Positions 24,574 through 34,640 of a DNA stretch of 64,000 bases are shown here, piece after piece. Position numbers and translations under genes: made by a program. The stretch spans positions 279,143,242-279,207,241 of the forward strand of contig OY294067.1 in assembly GCA_958510875.1 (NCBI GenBank). Direction: 5' to 3'. The number at the start of each line of letters is the position of its first letter. Within the stretch, counting starts at the first letter, position 1. A model generated the notes under the pieces. It saw nothing but the letters and a program-made list of their open reading frames with translations. It made no database searches and was not told the DNA's origin. This DNA is from Endomychus coccineus (lineage: Eukaryota > Arthropoda > Insecta > Coleoptera > Endomychidae).

Positions 24574-24616
24574 TGCCCTGAAGATGCCAGCTGTAATGGT
24601 TGACGAAACGTCGGCA
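24574..24616 (+). ncRNA. Hammerhead motif, sense strand of Penelope B (mutated)
   Basis: Stem I TGCC/GGCA encloses CTGAAGA (one change from CUGAUGA), an extra T, an imperfect stem II (GCCAG...GTTGAC), GAAA and the palindromic ACGT of stem III with C as cleavage base. Same architecture as the other Penelope-type motifs here. The core change T to A should abolish cleavage. Confidence 0.6.
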
Positions 24617-24670
24617 TCAAGTCGTGCTATTGTGACGCGGTATCCATCCGGAAGCCAAGATTCTTCATAA

Positions 24671-24720
24671 ATAGTTTCGGACGGCAGTTTCGCCTTCTCG
24701 GGCTCATCAGCGAAACTAGT
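24671..24720 (-). ncRNA. Intact-looking hammerhead ribozyme
   Basis: Read on the minus strand: stem I strand UAGUUUCG, invariant CUGAUGA (24710-24704), stem II GCC-CGAGAA-GGC, invariant GAAA (24691-24688), a two-pair stem III (A-U and C-G) closed by loop UGCC, cleavage base C at 24680, then CGAAACUA, which pairs with stem I over 8 bp without mismatch. All core positions fit the hammerhead consensus. The short stem III may require dimerisation or loop contacts. It lies antisense to the adjacent Penelope B fragment, so its parent element is unclear. Confidence 0.8.
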
Positions 24721-24760
24721 ATAGCTGTAGTGTCACCGATCGATATCTCTCCTGAGGAAT

Positions 24761-25331
24761 ATACATATATCTCATTTTTTAATGTTGTGTTTTTATTCCT
24801 TGAGTCGTTGGGATTTCTTGCGTGTGGTTACATTAATAGCAATGGAGCATCTATTAATTAGCTAGTTTATTGCCAATTCTCACTTTCAAACAATACGTAT
24901 GAATAGCAGCAAGCCCATTCTCAGAACAATCATTCGCAAGGGCATTACGAGCGTCATGATAGCTAATTTCTGAACTTATTATTATTGGTTCATGGAACAT
25001 TCAATAAAAATATGTTTTGAATGGCAACATGTAATTATTTATCTCACGCGAACATCAGTTCTAACATACCTGTCACGAAACTTTCAGTAGGCGTTGAGAA
25101 TTAATTCCTTGATGAAATTGTTTCTTTCAATTACGCTGTTATACAGTATAGAATATTATGAAACTACTGCTATTGCAATCGAAGAGCGATTGCGATTAAG
25201 TATCTATGGAACGGAATTCTTGATAATGCACACTAGACACATTATGTCCGACTGAAACTAAGTTTGCGGAAATATATCAATTAGATGCAATTTTGTTTCT
25301 GAATTAGTTCTCATAATAGTCTAGGAGCCAG
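24761..25331. other. Unassigned sequence
   Basis: Nothing recognisable. Confidence 0.4.
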
Positions 25332-26488
25332 AGCGATATTGATGGTCTGAACATTAACCGATGGCAATATGGTTTATCGTTAGAGGACGGTTCAATGATC
25401 AATTCATCGCCGGCTGTTAGATCTCGAGATACAACCTCCGCAAATTGTTTGTTTTTTGACTGGAGGCTAACCCTTTTCAAGTTGCGGTTAAGTGAAAAGC
25501 ATGACATTCTTATACCCTTCCACCATGTGCCATCATTTTTTATCGTGTCCGTTTATCAGGCTGACCAGTTAAAATTGGACCGAAAATGGACTGCAAGTTA
25601 ATCCTCCCAAACCTGGTGGAAAATTTTCATTGGTTTTGGCAATTGTTAAGATACCCTATGCCATCAAAAGTTATCGGTCCATTTCCGAGTAATTGGCCAT
25701 TATTTGGTCCAACAATGTTTTTTTTCTCATTTTGTGACTAAGCCTTGCGCATTACAAGGTAGCATGATGGCACAATGTTAAATAACTTTATTGGAGCTCA
25801 AATAAGGATTTGAAATTATTGCCATCATTCCTTGCCTATTTCAACCTCCCAAAACCCTCTAAGACCACCCCCAAAAAATATTAATAATATGACCAATTTT
25901 ATGATAAATTAGTCATTTATTGAGATTCTGGCTGGGTATAAAATGTAAACTGCCGTTTTGTTTTTTTTTTTAGTTTGGGGGTAGTTTTAGGGGGTTTTAA
26001 TAGGCAAGGAGGGATGACAATAATTTTAAATCTTTATTTGACCTCCAATAAAGTTATTTAACATGGTACCATCATGTCACCTTGTAATCCGCAAGATTTA
26101 GACACCAAATGAAAAAATAACATTTTTGGCCAATTACTCGGAAATGGACCGATAACTTTTGATGGCTTAGGGTATCTTAACAATTGCGAACACCAATGAA
26201 CATCTTGCACCAGGTTTGAGAGGGTTTACTTGCAGTCCATTTTCGGTGAAATTTTAACTGGTCAGCCTGATAAACGGACACGATAGAAAATGATGGCACA
26301 TGGTGGAAGTGTATGAGAATGGCATGCTTTTCTATCCTCCAGTCAAGAAATAAACGATTTGCGGAGGCTGTATTTCGAGATCTAGCAGCCGGCGAAAATT
26401 CGGTCTGTGAGATGAATTGGTCATTGAACCGCCCCCTAACGATAAGCCATAGTGCCATCGGGTTAATGTTCAGACCATCAATAACGCT
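25332..26488. mobile_element. Foldback element, ~550-bp arms
   Basis: Left arm 25332-25890 and right arm 25975-26488 are inverted copies at roughly 85-90% by eye, starting at AGCG(A/T)TATTGATGGTCTG. The spacer of about 85 bp is AT-rich. No protein is encoded; small frames in the arms mirror each other. The flanks give no clear target duplication. It is a non-autonomous foldback transposon or a folded MITE pair. Confidence 0.8.
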
Positions 26489-26689
26489 ATAAAATTGTCC
26501 AGATAAACCATCTCAGATTTGTGATTTGTCAACACTAGAGGACTGTGAGCCAGAGATGTAATGTTGGTGGGGAAGGAGCTAGCGGATCTACGAGGGGCAT
26601 GGGGCCCATAGTCTCAATTAGGTTCGTTATTTAATTCTGATTTTTCATAAATATATTGATGTCATTCGACTTTAAGAAGAAATAGAATT

Positions 26690-27960
26690 AGTGGAAAACT
26701 CCATCACTCTGACAGTACTCTGAATAACACTGAAAATCGAGATTGTAGATTAGATGTGTATGGGGCTTATGGGCTAGGAGACCATCCAGATCTATTGTGT
26801 ATGCCCTCTTGTTATGTGTCTTGATCCTTTTTATTACTAGAATCCAAAGGCCAGACATCAAGTCCTCCCTATAATGGGAGGGTTGTGGTTTTTCCATTTC
26901 TGTCGTTGAGAACCTTATCCCTATTAGGCCTTAGCAATAGCGCAGTGTGCACTGAGGTCTCCTCGTCTTTATGGCAGAACCTGCATAAGGTTTTATCTGC
27001 CAGTCTGATGTTGTGCATGTGTTTGTTAAGTCTACAATGCCCTGTCAGGAGCCCAACCATGATTCTAGTTGATCTTATATTCTAGTTTAGTAGGTGCTCC
27101 GTGTAGTTTAGCGATGGTTCTTTAATGAACTCTTTGACCTGTCTCATTTCCGGTGCCTTGTTCCACCATTCTCGAAATTGATTTTTCAACCAAGTATTAT
27201 TATATGATTTGCGCAGGCTTTTCGCTATACCAAATTTTGAATCAATTAGAGCCCTACGTGCTCCTTCTTGGGCCATTGAATCAGCCTCTTTATTGCCTGG
27301 TACCCAGGTTAAAGACAATCTGGTTTGACTGCCCAACTCTTGTAGCAGTCCCAGACAAGAGAGGGACTGGGTGCTTTTATAGCCGCTTGGCTTGGAATAT
27401 GGCAATAATTTCTCCCTGAAACCCTTGCCTAAATAGCTCTTCGGCACAGTGATGTATTGCAGCAACTTCCGCCTGGAATATCTTCAAGTGTTTGCTCAAT
27501 CTTGGTAAAATTCTTGTCTTTGACTTGGCTAAATATATTCCTGCAGCTGCATCTTCTTCAGTATTTGAGCATGTCATTTTTTTCATTTATTGGAGGTCTT
27601 CCCTTTCATGCCTCTCTGCCCGTTATGGCTATTTTGAAGTTTGTCTCGAAGCTATAGTTAGTTGTGAAGCATCTCATCCGATGGCATCCCCATTATGGGG
27701 TCGGTTTCCAACTCATTGTTTAGCACGTTGTACATCTTACCGTACAATTTGCTTACGTGCGCTTGCCCTATGGTCAGTCTACTGGTAAGTGACCTGGCTT
27801 GACCTTGTATGTAAATGTGGAGTGGATGTGTGTTCAACATTATTCTCATAGGTCCCTTGGCAGCTAGGCAACCTTGCCTTTGGATGCTCCTTAGTCCCAG
27901 CCTGCTGAGTCTTTGGTCACTATACGATCGATCCTTCCGCTATTATTACATTGACAAGTT
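26690..27960 (-). mobile_element. LINE (RNase H-bearing) 3' remnant
   Basis: Minus-strand fragment containing the C-terminal part of a LINE polyprotein; no RT catalytic core is present and the ends are not sharply defined. Confidence 0.75.
26869..27930 (-). pseudogene. LINE RNase H and zinc-knuckle pseudogene
   Basis: In order: ARSLTSRLTIGQAH near 27770, a region corresponding to the start of RNase H (AAAGIYLAKSKTRI and KHLKIFQAEVAAI near 27530), LSLTWVPGNKEADSMAQEGA near 27270 (the usual WVPGHxGxxGNExAD with His changed to Asn), then LLTGHCRLNKHMH and CRFCHKDEETSVH, a Cys/His C-terminal motif. Organisation fits the LOA/R1/I-like LINEs with RNase H; the fragment at 62082-62825 has the same architecture. 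Several frameshifts. Confidence 0.85.
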
Positions 27961-28224
27961 TGTAACGTTTACAAAGTTTATTCTAATCATAAGGTACAAT
28001 AACGTAACAAACTTATAGTTCTAGACAGCTGTTTTGCTGTTCTCGTAGAACTCAGTAGAAAGATCAAGTTTGCAACGTTACGTTACGTCATTTATTTATT
28101 TTTTAAATATATAGATTCGACCCAGAAAATGGAACTTAATGTTCATTCCTCTTTTCATGAGCTTTGGTTAGAAATAATAGCATTGGGTCATACAATCAAA
28201 ATTGTGGATTTAAGGGGATCTAGT

Positions 28225-28302
28225 GAACTATAAAAAAGTTCATATTGTGGATACATTAAAATACCAAGTTCGACAAGTCCGGGATTTACAAAATAAACAC
28301 AT
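28225..28302 (+). mobile_element. Small Penelope A fragment
   Basis: Contains the terminal motif AACTATAAA...TGTGGATA seen at 36676 and, shortly after, a frame reading FDKSGIYKIN, the start of the GIY-YIG domain of the family-A Penelope copies. Very short. Confidence 0.5.
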
Positions 28303-28720
28303 AAACTACGTACGTGATCGCAAGTAATTTTGCCACATCACACGTGAAATATGAAACGAATTTGCATATAATTTATTACGCCAATATATAGGGAATTGTT
28401 ATAGTTTAAAAACATGATCATGACACATTTAAAAATAAACAGTAGATCAGTATTATTATTAGTGTAATGAGTAATATTCTTAATAATCAACTGTTAGATA
28501 TTGGCGAATACTTGAAATGGAGTTTAAGTTGCCAAATTATGCAAAACGTTTCATAAAAAATGAAAAGAAATGGGTTCAGAATAATATTTGTTATTTCCTA
28601 AAACGTAGGTACTTATTAATACATATTTTTATAATAAACATAAATATGATGTAATTTAATATTAAATATTTCCATCAATTTCTTGCTTATCAAAATAAAA
28701 CACACATATCTATTGTTGAG
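28303..28720. other. Unassigned sequence
   Basis: Nothing recognisable. Confidence 0.4.
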
Positions 28721-28725
28721 ACTGC

Positions 28726-29252
28726 GAAAAAAATATGGGATGATTTGAAAAAAAAATGCCAAATCAAAGCTCCTACAAATAATGGCAAAAGAATAACAAT
28801 AATACAGGTTCAGAAAATGAATTTGTTGTGAACTGATGCTTTCAAAAAAAATCAAACAGATTTGTCTTTAAATTAGCACCAATACACTGACGCAAAACTT
28901 TTAGAAGATTGGTTTGAACATCGTCTTCTCTAAATTGTACCCAAAAATAGCGAAATTGTAATGGACAATGCTGGTTATCATAGTCATTGAGTGAAAATGT
29001 TGCCTAGTTCTAACAGCACCAAAGCAGACATTCAAAACTTTATGATAAATAATAATATATATTTTGAAGAAACTTACAGAAAACGGAATCTTTTAGATAT
29101 ATTGAAGGTATTCAAAATTAATAAAGGATACTTGAAAATTGACATACAGTGTTGCGTATTTAATCCAATCGAACTTATAAGGCACAAAGTCAAGTCAAAT
29201 ATTAGAAGGAATAATATTGCCCCAACATTAAATATATCTGTAGTGGATTAAT
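28726..29252 (+). pseudogene. IS630-like transposase, catalytic fragment
   Basis: The frame reads IKAPTNNGKRITIIQV, then LLEDWFEHRLL, IVMDNAGYHSH and, after a stop, a domain ending CVFNPIELIRHKVKSNI. The MDNA(S/G)YHS box and the FNPIELIWxxVK box are the second and third catalytic motifs of DDE_3-type transposases; here they hold Asp and Glu. Several stops. Complements the N-terminal fragment at 21818. Confidence 0.75.
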
Positions 29253-29426
29253 AAAAAACTTAGAGAGAAAATTTCTATTCACAATTGGGAAAACTGTATA
29301 CAACATGTAACTAAGGTGATAAACCCTTATATGTATATGATTAGTAATGTTCAACCCTTGATAATAACTTAATAACACTATTGACAAGAAATAATCACCC
29401 TTATCCACTAGAAATACTATTTGAAG

Positions 29427-29468
29427 TACTGAGGACCTTTCGGCTATCAAGTATCCATCATTAGAGTG
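29427..29468 (-). ncRNA. Decayed hammerhead motif (Penelope A)
   Basis: Same 42-nt layout as 36754-36795, but CUGAUGA is CTAATGA (an essential G lost) and stem II has a mismatch. GAAA and the AGGUCCU stem III are kept. Not expected to cleave. Confidence 0.65.
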
Positions 29469-29761
29469 AACTAAATTATAAATCAAAATGTGCCTGTTTA
29501 AATACCATTTGGAGATAATAATGTAAACAATGGGTTACCCTCAGCTGGAGATAAATCGGAATTTCATAAATTGCTTTTTCGCTTATACACTTCCATCCCT
29601 TCTAAAGTAGATATTAGTCTGTACTGTGTTTTAAAAGTGACCAAGTTTCTTGATAAATGGTGTGACATGTATTCAAAACATGTTCGGCTACCGCTGATTT
29701 TTCAGCATAATTTTTCTTTATATGGGCAAAATGTTCCTTACGAGTTAAAATATTTCTTCTA

Positions 29762-29868
29762 CTTCAGAAGTTGGAGAATAAAACTCAAATTTTACACAAA
29801 ACTTTTAACATTTAATTTAAAAATGCTGACAAATTGTTTCACCACACTGTGGCATTATCAAAGCGAGG
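29762..29868. repeat. Inverted repeat arm, left
   Basis: Exact reverse complement of 31878-31984, 107 bp without mismatch, beginning CTTCAGAAGTTGGAG. Confidence 0.95.
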
Positions 29869-29910
29869 AGTTATCAACTAAAGCTAAATCTAAAAGTATG
29901 TCCTTAAATA

Positions 29911-31866
29911 TCAGGGATCAGAATGTGGTGCAAATTGAGGGATGGGGGTGGATAATGGTGGGAGTGTGTTTACAAAATTGTTAACAAGCGGTGAATTATA
30001 TGTGTCGATTTGATCATTTAATATTACATTATTATTGTTTTTTGCGTGTTTCAAAATTTCTATGGATTCTAATATATTAAGTTTATGTCCTTTTTCCTGA
30101 ATATGTAGAATATCAGGATTAAGGGTGAAATTGTGGTTATGTTCTAACAGGTGATTTGCGTAATTAGAGTCTTCTTTTTTGAGCCTGTAACTTCTCAAAT
30201 GTTCATTGAACCTTACGCTGAAACTGCGTCCAGTTTGTCCTATGTACAAAGCACTACAGTCATCACATCTCAGTCTGTAAACTCCAGATTTCTTTAAGTT
30301 ATCTTTTTTGGATTTCGAGTTATTAATATACGAGCATAGGTTATTTGTTGTTTTAAAGGCGACGTTTTTATTCTGTTTTTTAAGGAATTGAGATATTTTT
30401 AGTGAATGTTTACCTAAATATGTTAGACATGTGAAATTTGATTTTGTATTATTATTAATTTGCGGATAAATTATGCTTAAGGCTTTTTTATTGAGTTTAT
30501 TTTGGAGTATTTTATTAATTATCTTGACATTATAACCGTTATTTTTGGCAATATCTACGATTCTGTTTAATTCTAAATGGAAATTATCTTTACTTAATGG
30601 AACATTAATTAATCTATGTATCATACAATTATATGCTGCTAGCTTATGTGATTGTGGATGTAAAGAAGTGTTGTGTATTGTGGTATCTGTGTGGGTGGGC
30701 TTGTGATAAATAGCGAAAGAAAAGTAATTATTTGTGTGTGAAATTGTCAGATCTAAAAAGTTTAAGGACTTGTTGTTTTCCATCTCTAATGTGAATTCTA
30801 TATTTGGGTGTAAGTTGTTGATATAGGTGAGAAAAGAATTTATTTGACGGTTACGGCCTGTATAGCAAGCGATTACGTCGTCAACATAGCGATACCAATA
30901 TACAAACATGTGCTGAAAATTGGAATTTAAAATCTTAGTTTCCAAGTAATTCATAAATATTTCTGCTAGCAACGGAGATAATGGCGAACCCATGGGGAGT
31001 CCGGTGTTCTGTTTGTAATATTTATCGTTAATTGTGAAATAATTTTGGTCTATGCAAAGTGAGATTAAACTTAATATTTCCTGTGTTATTGCCGGTAAAG
31101 TATTATTGCGGATTAAAAGATCTTCAATTAGAGTGATGGTCAATTGTGTGGGAATACTTGGAAAAAGGTTCTTGACATCAAAAGATACAAGTTTGATATT
31201 TGTCTTTAGTTCTACATCTTTTATTTTTTCTATTAACTGGAAAGAGTTTTTTATACTGTATTTAGGTTTAAAGTTTGTATATGTTGATATTATGTTGACT
31301 AACTTTTTCGCTATTTTTTGACAGGGTGCATTGATATATGAACAGACGGGTCTTATGGGAGTATCGTCTTTGTGAATTTTTAATAAACCATAAAGAGAAG
31401 GTGGTTGAGGATTCATGTTCATTAAACGAGGCTTTTCATATTCAGTCAAAATATATTGGATATTTTTGAGAGAATTTTTAATATTTGCCTGGAATTTCAT
31501 TGTAGGGTCTGATTTTAGTTCTATAAATTTTGTTGGATCTAAAAATTTATCAATTTTTTCTAAATATGTAGGTTTATCTATTGCAATTATTGTATTACCT
31601 TTGTCGGCTTTAGTGAACACGATATTATTTTTAATTGTCTTTTCATTAAGTATTTTAGCAATTTTAATTTCTGGATTTACGAATTTGCTAGAAGTTGATT
31701 TAGTAGAATTTATCAATATATCGCTTGCATTATATTTAATTTTTGTTTCTGACTGTTTGAGTGCAACTTCTGTTTCAACAGTAAGGTTTTCAAAGTGTTT
31801 ATTATTGGGTTTAAATGGGATATTATATTTAAAGCCTTTTGTTAAGTATATTGATTTCTGACACAC
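29911..31866 (-). CDS. Penelope-like RT / GIY-YIG endonuclease, full length
   Basis: A 651-aa uninterrupted ORF. Reverse transcriptase motifs appear in order: FTKADKGNTIIAID (near residue 85), SLYGLLKIHK (about 155), PIRPVCSYINAP, SFDVKNLFPSIP (about 230), GLPMGSPLSPLLAEIFM (about 290) and the catalytic YRYVDDVIA (about 325). LNFLDLTI and KPTHTDTT follow. The C-terminal GIY-YIG endonuclease starts near 530 with GVYRLRCDDCSALYIGQTGR and includes FNEHLRS and ILESIEILKH. All catalytic residues are present. Such proteins copy their RNA by target-primed reverse transcription at endonuclease nicks. The start Met at 31866 is the first in frame; translation may begin differently. With its perfect flanks this is the one candidate for a mobile element that could still be active. 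Confidence 0.95.
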   Translation of the reverse strand: MCQKSIYLTKGFKYNIPFKPNNKHFENLTVETEVALKQSETKIKYNASDILINSTKSTSSKFVNPEIKIAKILNEKTIKNNIVFTKADKGNTIIAIDKPTYLEKIDKFLDPTKFIELKSDPTMKFQANIKNSLKNIQYILTEYEKPRLMNMNPQPPSLYGLLKIHKDDTPIRPVCSYINAPCQKIAKKLVNIISTYTNFKPKYSIKNSFQLIEKIKDVELKTNIKLVSFDVKNLFPSIPTQLTITLIEDLLIRNNTLPAITQEILSLISLCIDQNYFTINDKYYKQNTGLPMGSPLSPLLAEIFMNYLETKILNSNFQHMFVYWYRYVDDVIACYTGRNRQINSFLTYINNLHPNIEFTLEMENNKSLNFLDLTISHTNNYFSFAIYHKPTHTDTTIHNTSLHPQSHKLAAYNCMIHRLINVPLSKDNFHLELNRIVDIAKNNGYNVKIINKILQNKLNKKALSIIYPQINNNTKSNFTCLTYLGKHSLKISQFLKKQNKNVAFKTTNNLCSYINNSKSKKDNLKKSGVYRLRCDDCSALYIGQTGRSFSVRFNEHLRSYRLKKEDSNYANHLLEHNHNFTLNPDILHIQEKGHKLNILESIEILKHAKNNNNVILNDQIDTYNSPLVNNFVNTLPPLSTPIPQFAPHSDP

Positions 31867-31877
31867 TGAAAGTTACT

Positions 31878-31984
31878 TCTCGCTTTGATAATGCCACAGT
31901 GTGGTGAAACAATTTGTCAGCATTTTTAAATTAAATGTTAAAAGTTTTGTGTAAAATTTGAGTTTTATTCTCCAACTTCTGAAG
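31878..31984. repeat. Inverted repeat arm, right
   Basis: Exact reverse complement of 29762-29868, directly upstream of the Penelope ORF start; likely carries its promoter or pseudo-LTR end. Confidence 0.95.
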
Positions 31985-32484
31985 TATTATGAATTTACAC
32001 TACGTAAACGCCGAAACCATAGATATATATTTCTTCTAGTTTGATCCACATAGCATTTTGAACACGACTCACAATTGATTTTGTACATCCCGGATTTGTC
32101 GAAAACGGAAACTTTATCAAAGGTGTTTTAGTTTGTTCCTACATATATAAACTGGTTGTATTGCAAATTCAGAAAACAAACTATGGAATTTATTAATCAT
32201 TGAAGAATGATCAGTGAAACTTTTGAATTTTATAGAAGTATTTGAAGGTTATGGCTTCAATTTGGTTACTTGGTTACGTTCCAATTTCCTTTTTTGCTTA
32301 GAAATTGAATTATTGATCAAAGATGTGTGGTAACCATTGTCCAACGCAATATGCTGAAGTTTCTCAACTTCGTTGTTATGCTTGTTTTGGCTCAAAGTGA
32401 CCTTCAATAATCTATGAACTAGACTATTACATGGAGCTATTTTATATCTAAATGGTGTAGCTGAATTCGCCGGGGTATACCTAT

Positions 32485-34037
32485 TAGTCCAGGCAACGAA
32501 CCAGAAAAAAAATATAGTATGCTAGAATTTCAAAATTTTTTTTGCATTTTGTTCCTAATACCCCATAGATCATTCATGACTATCAAGACCGCGGGCGTCG
32601 ACCTTTCTACCTCCCCAAAACGGGGTTTCAATCCATCAGAGGAGCATTCTTATAAAAACAATCCAAAAGTTTAGAAAATCAATTAATTAAGAGCCGAAAA
32701 TGACCCCCAGTATGTTTTTTGGGTCGCTGATCACGATTCCGCAGTTAGTTTTCTCGGAAAACTCTCTCCAGATGGACAATTCGGGAAATATGAGATTTTC
32801 CTGAGACGGTTATGAATCATAAAGTATAATTTTGTCACAAAAATGACATCTAGTAGGTTTTTTGGGTCGCTGATCACGATTCCGCTGTTATTTTTTCCAA
32901 AAAATTCTCTCCAGATGGAAAGTTCGATAAATATGAGATTTTGCTGAGACGGTTATGAATAATTAAGTATAATTTTGTTGCAAAAATGACATCTAGTTGG
33001 TATTTGGGGTCGATGATCACGATTCCGTTGTTATTTTTCCCAAAAAACTTTTTCCAGATGGAAAATTCGGGAAACTTGAGATTTTCCTAAGACGGTTATG
33101 AATAATAAAGTATACTTCAATACAAAAATGACCCCTAGTAGGTTTTTTGGGTCGTTGATCACGATTCCACTGTTATTTTTCCCAAAAATCTCTCTCCAGA
33201 TGGAAAATACCAAATTTCCCATCTGGAGGGAGTTTTCCGAGAAAACTAACAGCATAATCGTGATCAGCTACCCAAAATCATACTAGGGGTCATTTTTGTC
33301 TCAGGAAAATCTTAAATTTCCCGAATTTTCCATCTGGAGAGTTTTTTGGGAAAAATAACATCGAAATAGTGTTCAACGACCCAGAAAACTTACTAGATGT
33401 CATTTTTGCAACAAAATTATACTTTATTATCAATAACAGTCTCAGGAAAATCTCAAATTTCCCGAATTTTCCATCTAGAGAGACTTTTTTGGGAAAAATT
33501 ACAGCGGAATCGTGATCAGCGACCCAAAAAACCTACTAGAGGTAATTTTTGCAACAAAATTATACTTTATTATTCACAAACGTCTCAGGAAAATCTCAAA
33601 TTTCCCGAATTTTCCATCTGGAGAGACTTTTTTGGGAAAAATCACAGCGGAATCGTGATTAGCGACCCAAAAAAATCTACTAGAGGTCATTTTTGCAACA
33701 AAATTATAAGTTATATATTATATATAAATTTTCCAAATTTCTCATCTGGAGGAAGTTTTCCGAGAAAACTAACTGCGGAATCGTGATCAGCAACCCAAAA
33801 AACATATTGGGGGTCATTTTCGGCTCTTAATTCATTAATTTTGGACTGCTTTTATAAGAATGCTCCTCTGAGGGGTTGAAACCCCGTTTTGAGGGGGTAG
33901 GAAGGTCGACCCCGCGGTCTTGATAGTCATGGATGATCTATGGGGTATTAGGAACAAAATGCAACAAAAATTTGTGAATTCTAGCTTACCATATTTTTTT
34001 TTATTATGATCTTTTTCCGGGCTTATTGCCTGGACTA
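32485..34037. mobile_element. Foldback element with inverted satellite arms
   Basis: A 1553-bp near-palindrome whose ends both read TAGTCCAGGCAA. A 3-bp TAT flanks each side (32482-32484 and 34038-34040), and removing the element with one TAT restores the Penelope sequence seen at 38610-38625. Each arm carries an outer unique part (32500-32700 mirrored by 33830-34010) and then several copies of a ~110-125 bp repeat (motifs GGGTCGCTGATCACGATTCC and TCTCCAGATGG); the repeats point in opposite directions in the two arms and meet near 33210. No transposase is encoded. Confidence 0.88.
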
Positions 34038-34040
34038 TAT

Positions 34041-34640
34041 TTGTTTGAGTGGGTTTTCTGTATATGTCGAAATCCCAATGATTATCACCTTTTATAATGT
34101 TGATATCAAGGGCAGGAAGCTGATCATTTGTTTCTATTTAGACAGCGAATCTTAGTGAATCAAATTTGCTATTAAGCGTGATCAAAAAGCCATGTAAATC
34201 AAAATATTCACTTGTAATCGCGAAAATGTCGTCAACATATCTATACCAAACTTTTGGAAACTGATTCAATTACGATTTTGAGGAGGTTTCAAGTTCGCTT
34301 AGAAAAATATTGGCCAAAGAAGAGAGTCGATTGCCCATTGCACATCCACTTGTTTGGTTGTAGTAATATTTGTTAAGAGTGAAATAATTCTGCTCCATAT
34401 ACAAGATAAGGATCACGTATTCCGTGCAATTCCTATCGAGGATATTAATATTTGAAAGCCGATTCTTTATAATGTTTAGCGACTCAGAAATTGGAGTATT
34501 TGTAAATAGTGAAACAATATCAGATGAAACGAGAATATCACCAGGTTCAAGTTTAAAATTTTTCAATTTTCCAATAAGTTCCAAAGAATTGTTCACAGAC
34601 AGCTTGGGATCAGCACAATGTGGTTTAATCAGCTAGTAGG
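34041..34640 (-). pseudogene. Penelope A reverse transcriptase remnant
   Basis: Frame reads ILVSSDIVSLFTNTPISESL, MEQNYFTLNKYYYNQTSGCAMGNRLSSLANIFLSELE, then WYRYVDDIFAIT and DFDIYRKPTQTN. The invariant YVDD is intact but stops break the frame and the N-terminal part is missing. Confidence 0.85.

Larger units (their letters stand above)
23960..24660 (+). mobile_element. Penelope-like element (family B) 3' fragment
   Basis: Plus-strand remnant whose sequence from about 24080 matches, in reverse, the family-B copy at 56550-57483. It holds the GIY-YIG domain and a 3' region with a hammerhead-like motif. Confidence 0.8.
29762..32026 (-). mobile_element. Intact Penelope-like retroelement with 12-bp TSD
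   Basis: A 2265-bp insertion flanked by a perfect 12-bp duplication ATATTTCTTCTA (29750-29761 and 32027-32038). The coding region is bracketed by perfect inverted repeats of 107 bp (29762-29868 and 31878-31984). Inverted terminal copies around a central ORF, with an odd short extension (31985-32026) at one side, fit the complex insertion structures known for Penelope-like elements. It lies within the GIY-YIG part of an older Penelope copy. Confidence 0.93.
29340..34640 (-). mobile_element. Old Penelope-like element (family A), doubly interrupted
   Basis: Three minus-strand pieces belong together: 29340-29761 (terminal region with hammerhead relic plus the end of GIY-YIG), 32039-32481 (start of GIY-YIG, reading SGMYKINCESCSKCYV) and 34041-34640 (RT). 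They are separated by an intact Penelope insertion (29762-32026) and a foldback insertion (32485-34037). The contiguous order is confirmed by the related copies at 38525-39300 and 55810-56545. Confidence 0.85.

Noticed and set aside
29571..29984. 137-codon open frame on the plus strand
   Set aside because: Crosses the boundary between old Penelope sequence and the young insertion and is antisense to both.
31052..31861. Open frames on the plus strand opposite the Penelope ORF
   Set aside because: They are antisense shadows of the 651-aa protein.
33031..33786. Several 60-130 codon open frames with repeated SRIFHLE-like peptides
   Set aside because: These are translations of the repeat units of the foldback element.
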